Below are positions 1-9,297 of a stretch of DNA of 64,000 bases, piece after piece; position 1 is the first letter of the stretch, and each line of letters starts with the position of its first letter. The DNA is from Acestrorhynchus altus. Its lineage: Eukaryota > Chordata > Actinopteri > Characiformes > Acestrorhynchidae. The stretch is from the NCBI GenBank assembly GCA_034509495.1, contig CM067507.1:16431950-16495949 (forward strand), read 5' to 3'. Under the pieces are notes generated by a model. It saw only the letters and a list, made by a program, of their open reading frames with translations. It had not been told where the DNA came from and ran no database searches. The position numbers and the translations under genes were made by a program.

Positions 1-335
1 TTGCGCGACCACTAAGGTTGGCCTTTTGGTTGGGCAAGTTTTCCAAAAGCTTTGTAACCCTAAGTACTTTGATGACTAGTACTTTAGATGGTTGTTAATT
101 AAGGAGTGTTTCACAAATCTGTGCGTAAAAGTACTACATGATCTTGCTCATAAATTATTCGTAAACCGACCTACTCATTACTCACTAAGTACTCATTAAG
201 GTCGATTTTGCCTGGAGTTCAGCCACCAAAACCAGAGGCCACCAATTTAGAGGGACAGGGATCCACAAGCTCTATAATAATATTATTATATAATCATAAT
301 AAAAAAGAAAAAAAGAATAATTGTTATTAATGATG
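1..335. other. Unannotated AT-rich sequence
   Basis: No coding potential or recognised repeat. A short A-rich stretch precedes the adjacent pentanucleotide array. Confidence 0.5.
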
Positions 336-442
336 ATTATATTATATTATATTATATTATATTATATTATATTATATTATATTATATTATATTATATTAT
401 ATTATATTATATTATATTATATTTTATTATATTATATTATAT
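336..442. repeat. (ATTAT)n microsatellite
   Basis: About 107 bp of near-perfect period-5 ATTAT repeat with a single T interruption near 424. It is long enough to be length-polymorphic. Confidence 0.95.
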
Positions 443-721
443 ACTTGTCAGTTCACTCCACCCTCATCATAATCCTAATTGTAAAAGTCTTCTTTGCTGA
501 ACTGAGAAACTACAGCAGAGAATTTTAATAGCATAGAACAGCAGATGCACAGCCCTGCAACAACACAGACAAATGGGTTCTTCAGCTTCCACCTTTATCT
601 GTTCTAGTAAGTTATTGATTTCAGATTGTGGTATTAGAACTGTTAAACAAAATGACTGATTATGGTAATTAATTAAAAACTGTTATTGTCATATGCAGAA
701 TGTAACCAGATGTCACATATC

Positions 722-1007
722 TGTCATGTATTTCCTTTCATCTGTTTTCACCGTTTTGCTTTGTAGCACATGGCTGTTTGTTAACAGTCTTGTACCTTTG
801 CCCTGCCCTGTCATTAGTGTTTTCCACCTGTATATCATTTATAACCCTGCCTGTTTGTAATTTATCTCCAGGTGTTTCTGGTCTTGTCTATGTATTTAAG
901 TTCCTTTGTTCAGTCAGTCTTTGTCAGCTTTTGTGTTTTGACGTCAGCGTGTGTTACATTGTCTGTGTAACAAATCCTGTCCAAGCTGATCAAATATGGA
1001 CATGACA
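722..1007 (+). repeat. 5' LTR of the Gypsy-type element
   Basis: Begins TGTCATG and ends CATGACA (imperfect TG...CA ends). It shares its central block with 1408-1611, but the two have diverged a great deal, which suggests an old insertion. Confidence 0.5.
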
Positions 1008-1407
1008 GGGTTTTTGGGAACCACAAGCTGTTCAGTTATGGGACTGCGGAAGCCTCCAAAAGCCAACACTAGCTGGTGTTGAGTGTCTACTGCAGCGCCA
1101 TCTATGGCATCAGTGGTGACTGTATCTGCTGCATCTGTTCCTGTGGTGTTGGTGGCACCATCAACTCCATCTGTTCCTGTGTCATCAGCGATGGTGTCCA
1201 CTGCATCTATTCCTGTGATGTGCACATTGTCACTCACCACACTTGCTACAGCACCACCACTATCCTCTCCATCTTTGTCAAGGTGCCTGTCAGATCTTCT
1301 GTATTGTGTTCATGTTTAGTCATATCTGTCTTGGTCTTGTTTGCCCAATTCCTCTCCTCCAGGGTTGTCTTATGCACCCCAGTGTTGCACATTGGGGAGG
1401 GGTCTAC

Positions 1408-1611
1408 TGTCACCTTCGTTTTGGTTTCAGTCTCCGCCTTTGCCCCGCCTCGTTATCAGCGTTTTCGTTATCTGTGTATCATTTGTAACCCAGCCCATTT
1501 GTAATTCATCCCCAGGTGTTTCCAGTCTTGTCTATGCATTTAAGTGAGTAATAAATATTCAAACCACTTTGAATACTTCTGCCTCTCATCATCGGCAGAG
1601 TACATCCTGAC
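1408..1611 (+). repeat. 3' LTR of the Gypsy-type element
   Basis: Starts TGTCACC immediately after the purine tract and ends CCTGACA. It contains a polyadenylation signal AATAAA and is shorter than the 5' copy. Confidence 0.5.
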
Positions 1612-1759
1612 ACCAGACTACTACAATTAGTATCTTTTGTATTTGTAGCATGTCACCCAATACCATACAGTTATGAAAAAAATATTTATGGATAAAGGTC
1701 ATTTAATTGCATTACATTTGCTGAATCAAAGAGAATTCTGTTATCATTTACTATTTCAA

Positions 1760-2075
1760 TTCACTCCACATCATCTCAACAGGGTTTACATCAACAGTGG
1801 TAATAAGCTACTTGTAGGTCCTGTATTGATATTTTAGGATTGTTGGATACTTTATGTATTTTGTAGTCTGCTCCTCGGCTGAACTTAAGCTTGGGCTAAA
1901 CCAACCTGACCTGGCCATGTTGATAGTTCTTTTAAATGTTCTCCACTTGTCATTTATTTTCCATGCAGTGGAATTGCTGATTTCTAATTATTTTTGAGAT
2001 TTTTTAATCCCTTCCTAGACTCAAATGCATTTGTTCTGAAGGTCTCTGACAGCTCTTTAGATCTAACCATGGCAA
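1760..2075 (-). pseudogene. Tc1-like transposase N-terminus, frameshifted
   Basis: On the minus strand a start at 2070 opens with MVRSKELSETF, the usual beginning of fish Tc1-like transposases (N-terminal helix-turn-helix that binds the terminal repeats). A frameshift near 1985 moves the frame, after which it continues through a KWRTFKRT stretch and NMARSG, matching the second helix-turn-helix and the arginine-rich linker. The reading decays beyond about 1890. None of the catalytic DDE region is present. The fragment points away from the plus-strand Tc1 C-terminus at 2645, so the two are separate insertions or a rearranged pair. Confidence 0.75.
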
Positions 2076-2104
2076 TACTACTCACTTCAATAATCAATCT
2101 TGCT

Positions 2105-2644
2105 TAAATGACTTGCACCCGGTTGCTCTGACCTCTGTCATAAGCAAGTGCTCAAAGAAGCTGGTTAGAGACTTCATCTGCTGCCTGATACTTTGGACCC
2201 ACTGCAATTTGCATACAGGCAGAACAGATCCACTGACTATGTCATTGCCCTCATCCTGCATACTGCCCTCTCTCACCTGGAGAAGAAGAACACAAGTGAG
2301 AATGGACTGCAGATCAGCATTCAACACCATCCTTCCCCTGAGTCTCAACATGAACCTCCAGATCTTAGTCTGAAATGAGCCATCAGCAGGTGGTGAAGAT
2401 GGGCAGAAATACATCCTCCTCACTGACTCTCAACACTGGAGTCCTTCAGGGCTGTTTGCTCAGCCCACTCTTATACTCCCAGTACACCCACGACTGCACA
2501 GCCAGACACAGCTCCAATATCATGGTTAAACTGCTGACAACACAACAATCATAGGCCTGATCTCCAATGACAATGAGGTAGCCTACAGAGACAAGGTCGG
2601 CCTCCTGACACACTGGTGCCAGAAAAATAACCTCAGATCGAGAT
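2105..2644 (+). pseudogene. Rex1-like LINE reverse transcriptase fragment
   Basis: Split over several frames, the plus strand encodes HPVALTSV, then LDPLQFAYRQNRSTD, LHTALSHLEKK, a SAFNTILP block and a later GVLQGC-like stretch. These are the finger and early palm blocks of the reverse transcriptase in fish Rex1/CR1-L2-type LINEs, which copies element RNA at a nicked target. SAFNT is the conserved block after the first catalytic aspartate; that aspartate falls in a damaged stretch here. The catalytic FADD box is not intact. At least three frameshifts and several stops make it dead. It ends abruptly against the Tc1 segment at about 2645. Confidence 0.75.
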
Positions 2645-3000
2645 GAAGGTTTATCCTCCAACAGGACAATGACCGTAAGCACACAGCCAAGATAACAATG
2701 GAGTGGCTACATAACAACTCTGTGAATGTTCTTGAGTGGCACAGACAGAGCGCAGACTTGAACCCGATTGAACATCTATGGAATTTTCTAAAAATGGCTG
2801 TGCACTGACATTCCCCATCCAGTCTGATGGAGCTTGATATAAGAATGGGAGACAGTTCCCAAAAACAGTTATGCCAAGCTTATAGCATCCTACTCAAAAA
2901 GAAGTGAGGCTGTAATTGCCTCAAACATTTCTCACTTTTTATTTCATTATGAGACACTGTGTGTAGAATTGTAAGGAAAAAAAATAATTGAATTAATTTA

Positions 3001-3469
3001 AGTGGCATTAATCTTTCTCCCTCTCTCCCCCCATGTCCTGAGCTGCCCTGGACGCCTGCGGATACCAGTCCACTCATCCACTTCCTACTACCAACTGCCA
3101 GACCCGACTATGCCACCTGCACGGATCTCATTATTCATTATTCATTCATTCATTCATTCATACCTGTATCATTTTTACAAGCTAAACTGTATTTATCTTC
3201 CCTCCCTCTATTTTTTATTCATTTCATTTCTTTTCCACTTTCCATCCCAATGTATTGTGCCGTTGTTATGTGCTCTCCGGTGTCGACCAGAGGACGATGG
3301 GTTCCTCTCTTGAGCTTTGGATTCCTCTCAAGGTTTCTTCCTCCAAAACTGAGGGAGTTTTTCCTTGCCACTGTTTGCCTACTGGCTGCTCATTTGAGGC
3401 TTGGACCCAGATCTTTATAAAGCTGCTTTGTGACAACTTCCTGTTGTAAAAAGTGCTATATTAATAAAA

Positions 3470-3537
<68 letters not shown>
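3001..3537 (+). mobile_element. LINE 3' region (L2-type tail), inserted in Tc1
   Basis: The block ends with AGGTTTCTTCCTCC, then GAGGGAGTTTTTCCTTGCC, then AAAGCTGCTTTGTGAC, then GTGCTATATTAATAAA and a (GATT)n array. This is the typical tail of a very common fish LINE with L2-like organisation. The same block is on the minus strand at 23755-24830 and 20108-20530 and as a short remnant at 9485-9545. It interrupts the Tc1 3' end, so it inserted after the Tc1 element was in place. Non-coding. Confidence 0.75.
3472..3537 (+). repeat. (GATT)n microsatellite, LINE tail
   Basis: About 16 perfect GATT units forming the 3' terminal repeat of the LINE tail. Tail repeats of this type are made during reverse transcription and then expand. 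Confidence 0.95.
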
Positions 3538-3541
<4 letters not shown>

Positions 3542-3638
3542 AGGCAGTTACAACAATATATGCAAAACCTGAAGCACTGTGAATACTTTCCAGATGCAAT
3601 GTATATTACATAAAGGTATATTTTTGTTCATTTATTTA

Positions 3639-3736
3639 TTTTTGTCTCACATGTTTTCTATACATCTGTTTTGCTGCTGCGAGTGTTCACTCACCTGTGG
3701 AATGTGATGTGACATTAAACTTGATTTGATTTGATG
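3639..3736 (+). mobile_element. LINE 3' tail (Rex1/CR1-like)
   Basis: GTGACATTAAACTTGATTTGA followed by TTTGATG resembles the repeat-tailed 3' end of Rex1-type LINEs. It may be the lost end of the Rex1 relic at 2105-2644, separated by the intervening Tc1, but the joining sequence is missing. Confidence 0.45.
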
Positions 3737-4767
3737 AGTAAACCAACTAATGTCTGAGGTTAGTAACTACTGAGTAGTTATTAATTTGGCAGTGTCCTCA
3801 CAAGAAAAGCACATTTCTAATAATTGCTTTGGCATTCCTTGAAAAATGTATATATATGGTTATAACTCTTTGGGATGTTGCCAAGATGGCCCCTGAGTGA
3901 GTTCCTTATATAGCTTATCTTAAAACAAAACCTTACAGAGGAGGAATGTCTAAATGTGTTTTTAACACTATTTAGTGCAAATAAGATACTTGCATCTATA
4001 TTTCTGCACTTTATGCAATTATACAACTTATTTATGCAATGTTGTGCTACATCAAACATGCTAATCTTTTCTTTCAGTTGTTATGATGTTAGTTGGCACA
4101 ATGAATGCCATTCATGCCCAAGGGCTTGTGTTAATTTGCCACACGGGTTCAATAGCTCAGGAGTAAGGGCTTGTAAGATGATGTTTGCAAAGTGAATGGC
4201 TAAATCAATCCATTCTCAAGCACATTACACCTGTAGATGATACTGACCAATGGTAGAGATAATGGTTTCCCAGCTTTTAAAAATGAGGGTAAAAGCATCA
4301 TGCTCATTGCCCTTGCAGGACTTTCACTATTCACAATAAACACATCATCATTATTGCACCCCCTTCTACCTCACTGAGCATCATATTAATGCTATTCAGA
4401 ATTAAATTATATCTTTATTGCTTTAAATCATGATAGATTTTATTATGCTGACAGAATCGTTTCCCATTTTACAGCTTTCGTGAGGGGAAAGTCAGATGAG
4501 ATACTAGAAGGTGAAGACATAGTGTAGTCTCTGATTTAACCCTTAGAAGCCATATAGAAGTTATAGTTGTTGTTTCACTACACTCTATAAATGCACACAT
4601 AATTGTTAATTACATAACTAGTTACATAATGAATTATAATTCTACATTTACATTTGGTCTGGCCACCAATGTTTTAGACTTAGCAGAGAACAAGGAAGAA
4701 CAAAAAAGTAGCAAAAACAAACAAACAAACAATATGAATACGGTTCACAAACTAGAAAAGGGTCAGC
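3737..4767. other. Unannotated sequence
   Basis: No coding signal. One site stands out: TTAACCCTTAGAAGCC at 4537-4552 resembles a proposed end of the R1 repeat family. Confidence 0.4.
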
Positions 4768-4876
4768 TTTTAGAACCCAAGATCACTTTGTGTGCAGTTA
4801 CATGCCATTTTATAGGCTTCATAAGTCAGGATCAGAATAACTTACATTATAAGTAGCTTACCCTATCTAACCATGG
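4768..4876 (+). repeat. R1 dispersed repeat, copy 1 (5' part)
   Basis: Begins TTTTAGAACCCAAGATCAC and carries ATGCCATTTTATAGGCTTCA, then GTCAGGATCAGAATAAC, ending CATCTAACCATGG-like. It matches the 5' block of R1 as seen at 28438, 39715 and, reversed, at 6955 and 21870. Confidence 0.65.
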
Positions 4877-6435
4877 CCGTTTTATCATTGTATCATCAGC
4901 AAGTGATTGAGCTTGGAAAACAGCTAGAAAATTGGTCAAGGGTTCTAATGGTTAATACAGATTTGCAGATGAACACTGGTGGTCTTTTCAACAGATCTGA
5001 TGATGCACTATAGTATCTGAATATCCTGTATAGAAATGAATCAGCAGCAGCTAATGCAGGTTGAATTTCCTCAGTTGGCAAACAATATATCCATTGTCTG
5101 ACTTTAATCTAAATTATTTCTGAATCTACACTGACCCAAACTCTCTTGTCCTGAATTTCAGTCATTCTCATCTGATCATCCTATCCCACAGCAGCTCAGT
5201 ACTCAATGAGAACAACACTATGACTGGATATGGATCAATATTTCTCTTTGTTTGTTTGTTTGTTTTAGTTACCAATTCAATTGATATTCCAAAAATACTT
5301 TATATTGCTGGTCTTATAAGACAAGAAAATCTTTTAGTCCTGCAGTAGGGAATACACATTGTAACAGCAGCAAAGGAATAGTGAGTGATAGTTTGGCACT
5401 CAGGACAAAAAATGGATAATAAATAAATAAATAAACAGTGCAGCATATACAATATACTATACAAAAACTGTGCACAGTTACAACTATACACATAATTACA
5501 CTAGAGAAAAAAAATGAACAGGATATATAAGTAAACAGACACTATGTATACAAGGTAGACTTAAATAAAAGGATGAGTACTGTTAATGTTGTATTATTTT
5601 ACTGTGCAGTATGGCAGTATTGTCAGTATCATGAAGTGCACCATGCATTATTGCAACCGTGAACACCTGCTGTCTACAATGTTTCCTCTCTCGATGAGAA
5701 AGCAACTAAATGAATCTTTCCGTGTGAACAAATTCTATGTCAGGAATATTAATCAACAGAATTGCACTTTCTGTTCTACCTTTTTGACTGTATTACATTA
5801 TTCAGCTTTCTGAAAGCATATTGTTATTCGGGTCCTCTAAATCAATGCAGTGCAGTCAATACAATCAAACAGACTTTTATCAGATGGGTCATAGAGCGGT
5901 TGCCACTGCTCTTGACTATGCTCAGCTATGAGTATTCTGGACAAACTTCACTTTGCATTAATTAAATCATCACCTAAAAGCAAAGTATTGATTTTTCTAA
6001 TGGCTTTACAAATCTGTAAAACATTCAGAGGCGTGATTTAAATAACATGCAGTTTTAATAAATCATGTGTAAAATTTCCTTCTTCTACATCTGAATGGAG
6101 AAGGACAAATATGCATGACAAGTGTTGAAAACGGCACATTTTGGTGAAAGTTCTCCCAATTAGTTTGTTGGTTACTTGCAGTGTTGGCCAGCTTCATACA
6201 TTTTCTTGAAGATTGTGACAATGTTCTGTAAGTATACTCAATTCTATTCTTTTCAATAAAATGAAAACTATGCAGCATATTTGTATCTGCAGCATATCTT
6301 TTTCAATGTGTATGTCTGTGTATGTCTGTATGCCTTTTATATATTAGCTCCTTAAAATGACATTCTTGTCATGCTGCTTGATGGTACTGTTTTTTTTTTT
6401 TTTTCTTTTAGCTTTCAGTACTTGAGTAATTCATC
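4877..6435. other. Unannotated sequence with short simple repeats
   Basis: No gene recognised. A (TTTG)n run lies near 5246-5265, an (AAAT)n run near 5418-5435, and a T17 run near 6390. Confidence 0.45.
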
Positions 6436-6580
6436 CATCTATCCATCTACCCAGAATCATTGGGTGCAACACAGGAATATCCCCTGGACAGGGAGCCACA
6501 GACAACCATTCACTCACACATTTACACGTAGGGGGATTTTAGCACAGCCAAGTCACCTACCATGTATATTTTTGGGAGGC
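6436..6580 (+). mobile_element. Degraded interspersed repeat
   Basis: Contains CCATCTATCCATCTACC, CCTGGACAGGGAGCCA, CACTCACACATTTACAC and TTTTAGCACAGCCAAGTCACC. This order is familiar from an abundant fish repeat of uncertain class. It is non-coding and directly precedes the SINE at 6588. Confidence 0.35.
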
Positions 6581-6587
6581 AAAAAAT

Positions 6588-6790
6588 GTGGCGCAACAGA
6601 TAACACCACCAGTGAGCTACCACAACATATGGGCAACTTGGGTTCAATTCTGTGTCTAGGTAACTGTGCTGTGTTACAGCACAGTTGTGTCTTGGGCAAG
6701 ACACCTAACACTACTCTGGCCCACCTCTGTAATATGAGTAATCTTATAAGTCACTCTGGATAAGAGGGTCAGCTAGATGCCATAAGTGTC
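6588..6790 (+). mobile_element. tRNA-derived SINE, degenerate
   Basis: Has a tRNA-like head starting TGGCGCAACAG with a B box GGGTTCAATTC (6640-6650), a CTTGGGCAAGACACCTAAC body, and a tail TAAGTCACTCTGGATAAGAG ending GATGCCATAA. SINEs are transcribed by RNA polymerase III from internal A and B boxes and moved by a partner LINE with a similar tail. The tail matches those at 7120-7172 (reversed) and 26110-26150. Confidence 0.6.
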
Positions 6791-6954
6791 ATGACAGTAT
6801 TACTCAACATAGGTCTGGTACTTGACTAGTGTGCACAGATATGGGGGAGAAAAAAAACATACATTCACAATCCACTTTGTTAGAAGCACTAGCATTATTA
6901 GACCTAATAAAACAAATAATGCAAATGAATGAATTTTCTAAGGTGGATTATTGG

Positions 6955-7084
6955 CTTATAATTCATCACACAGGGTTGGTTGCTCTTTGTTATGATATGT
7001 GTATCATGTCTGAAGGTTACTCTGATCCTGAGTTGTGAAGCCTAGAAAATGGCACATAACTGCCTGAAAAGTGTGGATCTAGTT
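6955..7084 (-). repeat. R1 dispersed repeat, copy 2
   Basis: The minus strand reads AGATCCACACTTT, CAGTTATGTGCCATTTTCTA, CTCAGGATCAGAGTAACC and TGATACACATATCATAAC, matching the 5' block of R1 copies at 28438 and 21870. Confidence 0.7.
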
Positions 7085-7119
7085 ACTGCTACTTTGGCAG
7101 GGTCAAATCTGATTTCTAA

Positions 7120-7172
7120 TTATTTACATTTACGGCATTTAGCAGATGCCCTTATCCAGAGCGACTTACAAA
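7120..7172 (-). mobile_element. Retroelement 3' tail
   Basis: The minus strand reads AAGTCGCTCTGGATAAGGGC, then ATCTGCTAAATGCCGTAAAT. This widespread fish SINE/LINE tail is present here without its body. Confidence 0.65.
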
Positions 7173-7175
7173 AGT

Positions 7176-7220
7176 GAGTCTCTTTAATATGAGACTCTTT
7201 AACGTGAGACTCTTTAATAT
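7176..7220. repeat. 15-bp tandem repeat, three units
   Basis: Three consecutive units: GAGTCTCTTTAATAT, GAGACTCTTTAACGT, GAGACTCTTTAATAT. Confidence 0.85.
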
Positions 7221-8926
7221 GGAGAGAAAGATCCTAGTAAGTATAATAACTGCAAACTGGAATTTTGATTTAAAAGATTAATTTAAAACAAAATGTTTAT
7301 AGGACTAATTTGTGGATTTCATAATTGATTGATAGATTTAACATGAAGAGGTAAAAAGTCTTTCAATGGTTTCATCTTGGTCATCTATTGTAAGGCTACT
7401 AATGGTACTAGACTTCAACGATTGCTGTCAATGACCCAGGAGAACACCCATCTACTAAAAGTAGGATATTTTTAGCTATGCATATTGACTTCCATCCTCT
7501 GAGGGAAACTAGCTGATGACCCATGTGTGCCTTTTTGATGACCATTACTGTGGCAATGCAAGGAGCTGAAATATTCCAGTAATACCTTGGAAATAAACCA
7601 CCGGAGGGAACTTTATTAGAGGAATAATTTTAGGAATCACAATCTGTCTATTGAAAAATTAAGTATTTAAGCCAGTTATGGAGTTATTAGAGCCAAACAC
7701 AGACTCCAAAACAATAGCAGGTAAATTAAAGCATAGGGAAATGATGGAACAATGTATAAGATTTAGTTTGTGGGCTGAAAGTCACAGGAGGGGGTGTATG
7801 GCCACTGCTGCGCAAAGAGAATCATGAGTTTAGCTCCTAGGAAGGGGCTGTAATTATTGTGATATAGGGTGCTTGCTGCATACATTTGCATGATCTCAAT
7901 GACAAATGCCCCTTTTAGTGCATGTCATAGGATCCTCATGTCAGGAAGTACAGGCGTGAATATAAATCTAGCTGGTGCGTCGTCCACGCTGGAGACACCA
8001 TAATTATATCAAATGGTGGAATTAGTGCTCCTCTGCATAGCAAAGCTTCAGCGCCTTTCCATTTCTCAAGTGATGCTGCATGGCCACTGTACAGCCTTCC
8101 CCCAACACATCACTTCCAACCCCCACCCACCCCCTTGGTCACTTCTGAAGGAACATTAGAAATAATCATGAAGCAACGTACACGCTTCATAAATCCACTC
8201 GGCTAGCTTTTAATCGCAGCACTCTCTCATTTTAGACTCAGTGTCTCAATTATATAGACACATCAATTTAAGGAATGAAATTACAACCTTAAGAAGTATC
8301 TTGGTGTTCTCACAGATTGGGTGAGATTTAAGCAAGAAAAATGAAACCAGGCTATAATACATTCCCAGTACATTTACTGTAATTAATATATATGCAAATG
8401 CATGCTTTCTTGTTTGTTTTTCCGTTCTCCAGCAATAGCCCTGTGCTCTGTGCTTTCATCCCACCTAATTCAGCTTAATTGGTTGCCTTGAAAAGCTAAC
8501 CAAATACCCAGACCCAGTCCCTAACTGATGAGAACTTACAATTATTATTCAGCTAGCAAGAAAGGAACTGTAGAGGCTTCATTATCTCATTTGACCTTCA
8601 GACTCCTAAGTGTCTCCTCTCTTCCCACAATCATATGGTACTTTAAAGGTGTTTAATTAATGACATTCCTATCTCTCTTAAAATGCATCCTTTTCACATA
8701 TGATGCTCGTATGCAGAGCAGATTATGTTTGAGTTATTGTACACAGGTAGGTAAATGTAGCATTAGTCTAGTTTATGAGCTCATTTTGTTGTAAGGCTAA
8801 TAGCTTTTCTGGTTAGAGAATCAAATCTTAATCTGCAAACAGCAGGTCAATGTTGCCATCCACTACGCTGCACAAACTACAGTGGACTTCACCATCTTGA
8901 TGATTATTTCTTTTAGTATATGAAGA
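7221..8926. other. Repeat-poor unique block, possible conserved non-coding DNA
   Basis: No open frame, element motif or microsatellite. Base composition is mixed, with homeobox-type TAATTA cores (for example near 8652) scattered through it. Such blocks in fish gene deserts often contain conserved enhancers, but that cannot be tested from one sequence. Confidence 0.3.
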
Positions 8927-8928
8927 TA

Positions 8929-9295
8929 CACTGTGTGGACAAAAGTATTGGGACATCTTCATTGTTTGTCCTGAAATCAAGGACATTAAAAAGAGTTTAA
9001 AAGTTTATCCTGCTTTTGTTATAGTCTCTAATGTACAGAGGAGGGTTTCTGCAAGATTTGGATTTGGTGCATTGCTGTGGGGATTTGATTCCATTCCGTT
9101 CCAAGAGTGAAGTTGTGGTGAGGTTGATGGATGATCACCACTTCACCTCATCCTCATCCTTTTTGTTCTATTTGCAGTTTGTCCCTACAGAGACTATTCA
9201 GGCTGTGTGTACACATCTGTCAGCAATAGGTGTACATTAAAGTAGCTTAATGCATTCATTAGAAGGGATGTCCACAAACATATGGACAAATAGTG
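8929..9295. mobile_element. Tc1-type MITE with TA duplication
   Basis: The left end CACTGTGTGGACAAAAGTAT pairs with the right end, whose reverse complement begins CACTATTTGTCCATATGTTT. Both ends carry GGACA and both are flanked by TA (8927-8928 and 9296-9297), as expected of Tc1/mariner insertion. At about 367 bp it is far too short to carry a transposase, so it would have been moved by one made elsewhere. The left end is the familiar ACAAAAGTATTGGGACA motif of fish Tc1-like elements. Confidence 0.75.
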
Positions 9296-9297
9296 TA

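Larger units (their letters stand above)
722..1611 (+). mobile_element. Internally deleted Gypsy-type LTR element
   Basis: Two related segments sit about 400 bp apart. Both contain the same block (CTGCCTGTTTGTAAT in one, CAGCCCATTTGTAAT in the other, then a CCAGGTGTTTC stretch, then TATTTAAG). The first begins TGTCATG (722) and ends CATGACA (1007). The second begins TGTCACC (1408) and ends CCTGACA (1611). A purine tract GGGGAGGGG (1394-1402) lies just before the second, as expected of the polypurine tract that primes plus-strand synthesis next to a 3' LTR. An AATAAA signal near 1548 agrees with a plus-strand element. The internal 400 bp has no gag or pol motif, only a Val/Ser/Pro/Thr-rich reading, so nearly all coding sequence is gone. 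No 5-bp target duplication is visible. The Gypsy assignment comes from LTR ends and the purine tract alone. Confidence 0.6.
2645..3608 (+). mobile_element. Tc1-like transposon 3' half, split by a LINE tail
   Basis: The first part (2645-3000) encodes a Tc1 catalytic C-terminus: a QQDNDRKHTAK block with the second aspartate of the DDE triad, VNVLEWH, then LNPIEHLWNFLK with the final acidic residue. The downstream part resembles the 3' end of the widespread salmonid-type fish Tc1 element. At 3537-3608 the same 3' end resumes (AATAAGGC, then GTGAATACTTTCC), so 3001-3536 is a later insertion. The 5' half is missing. A second relic of this family lies at 37535-38500. Confidence 0.75.

Noticed and set aside
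1076..1504. Long overlapping frames in three registers inside the LTR element
   Set aside because: Low-complexity Val/Ser/Thr/Cys readings across the internal region and the LTR, not gag or pol domains.
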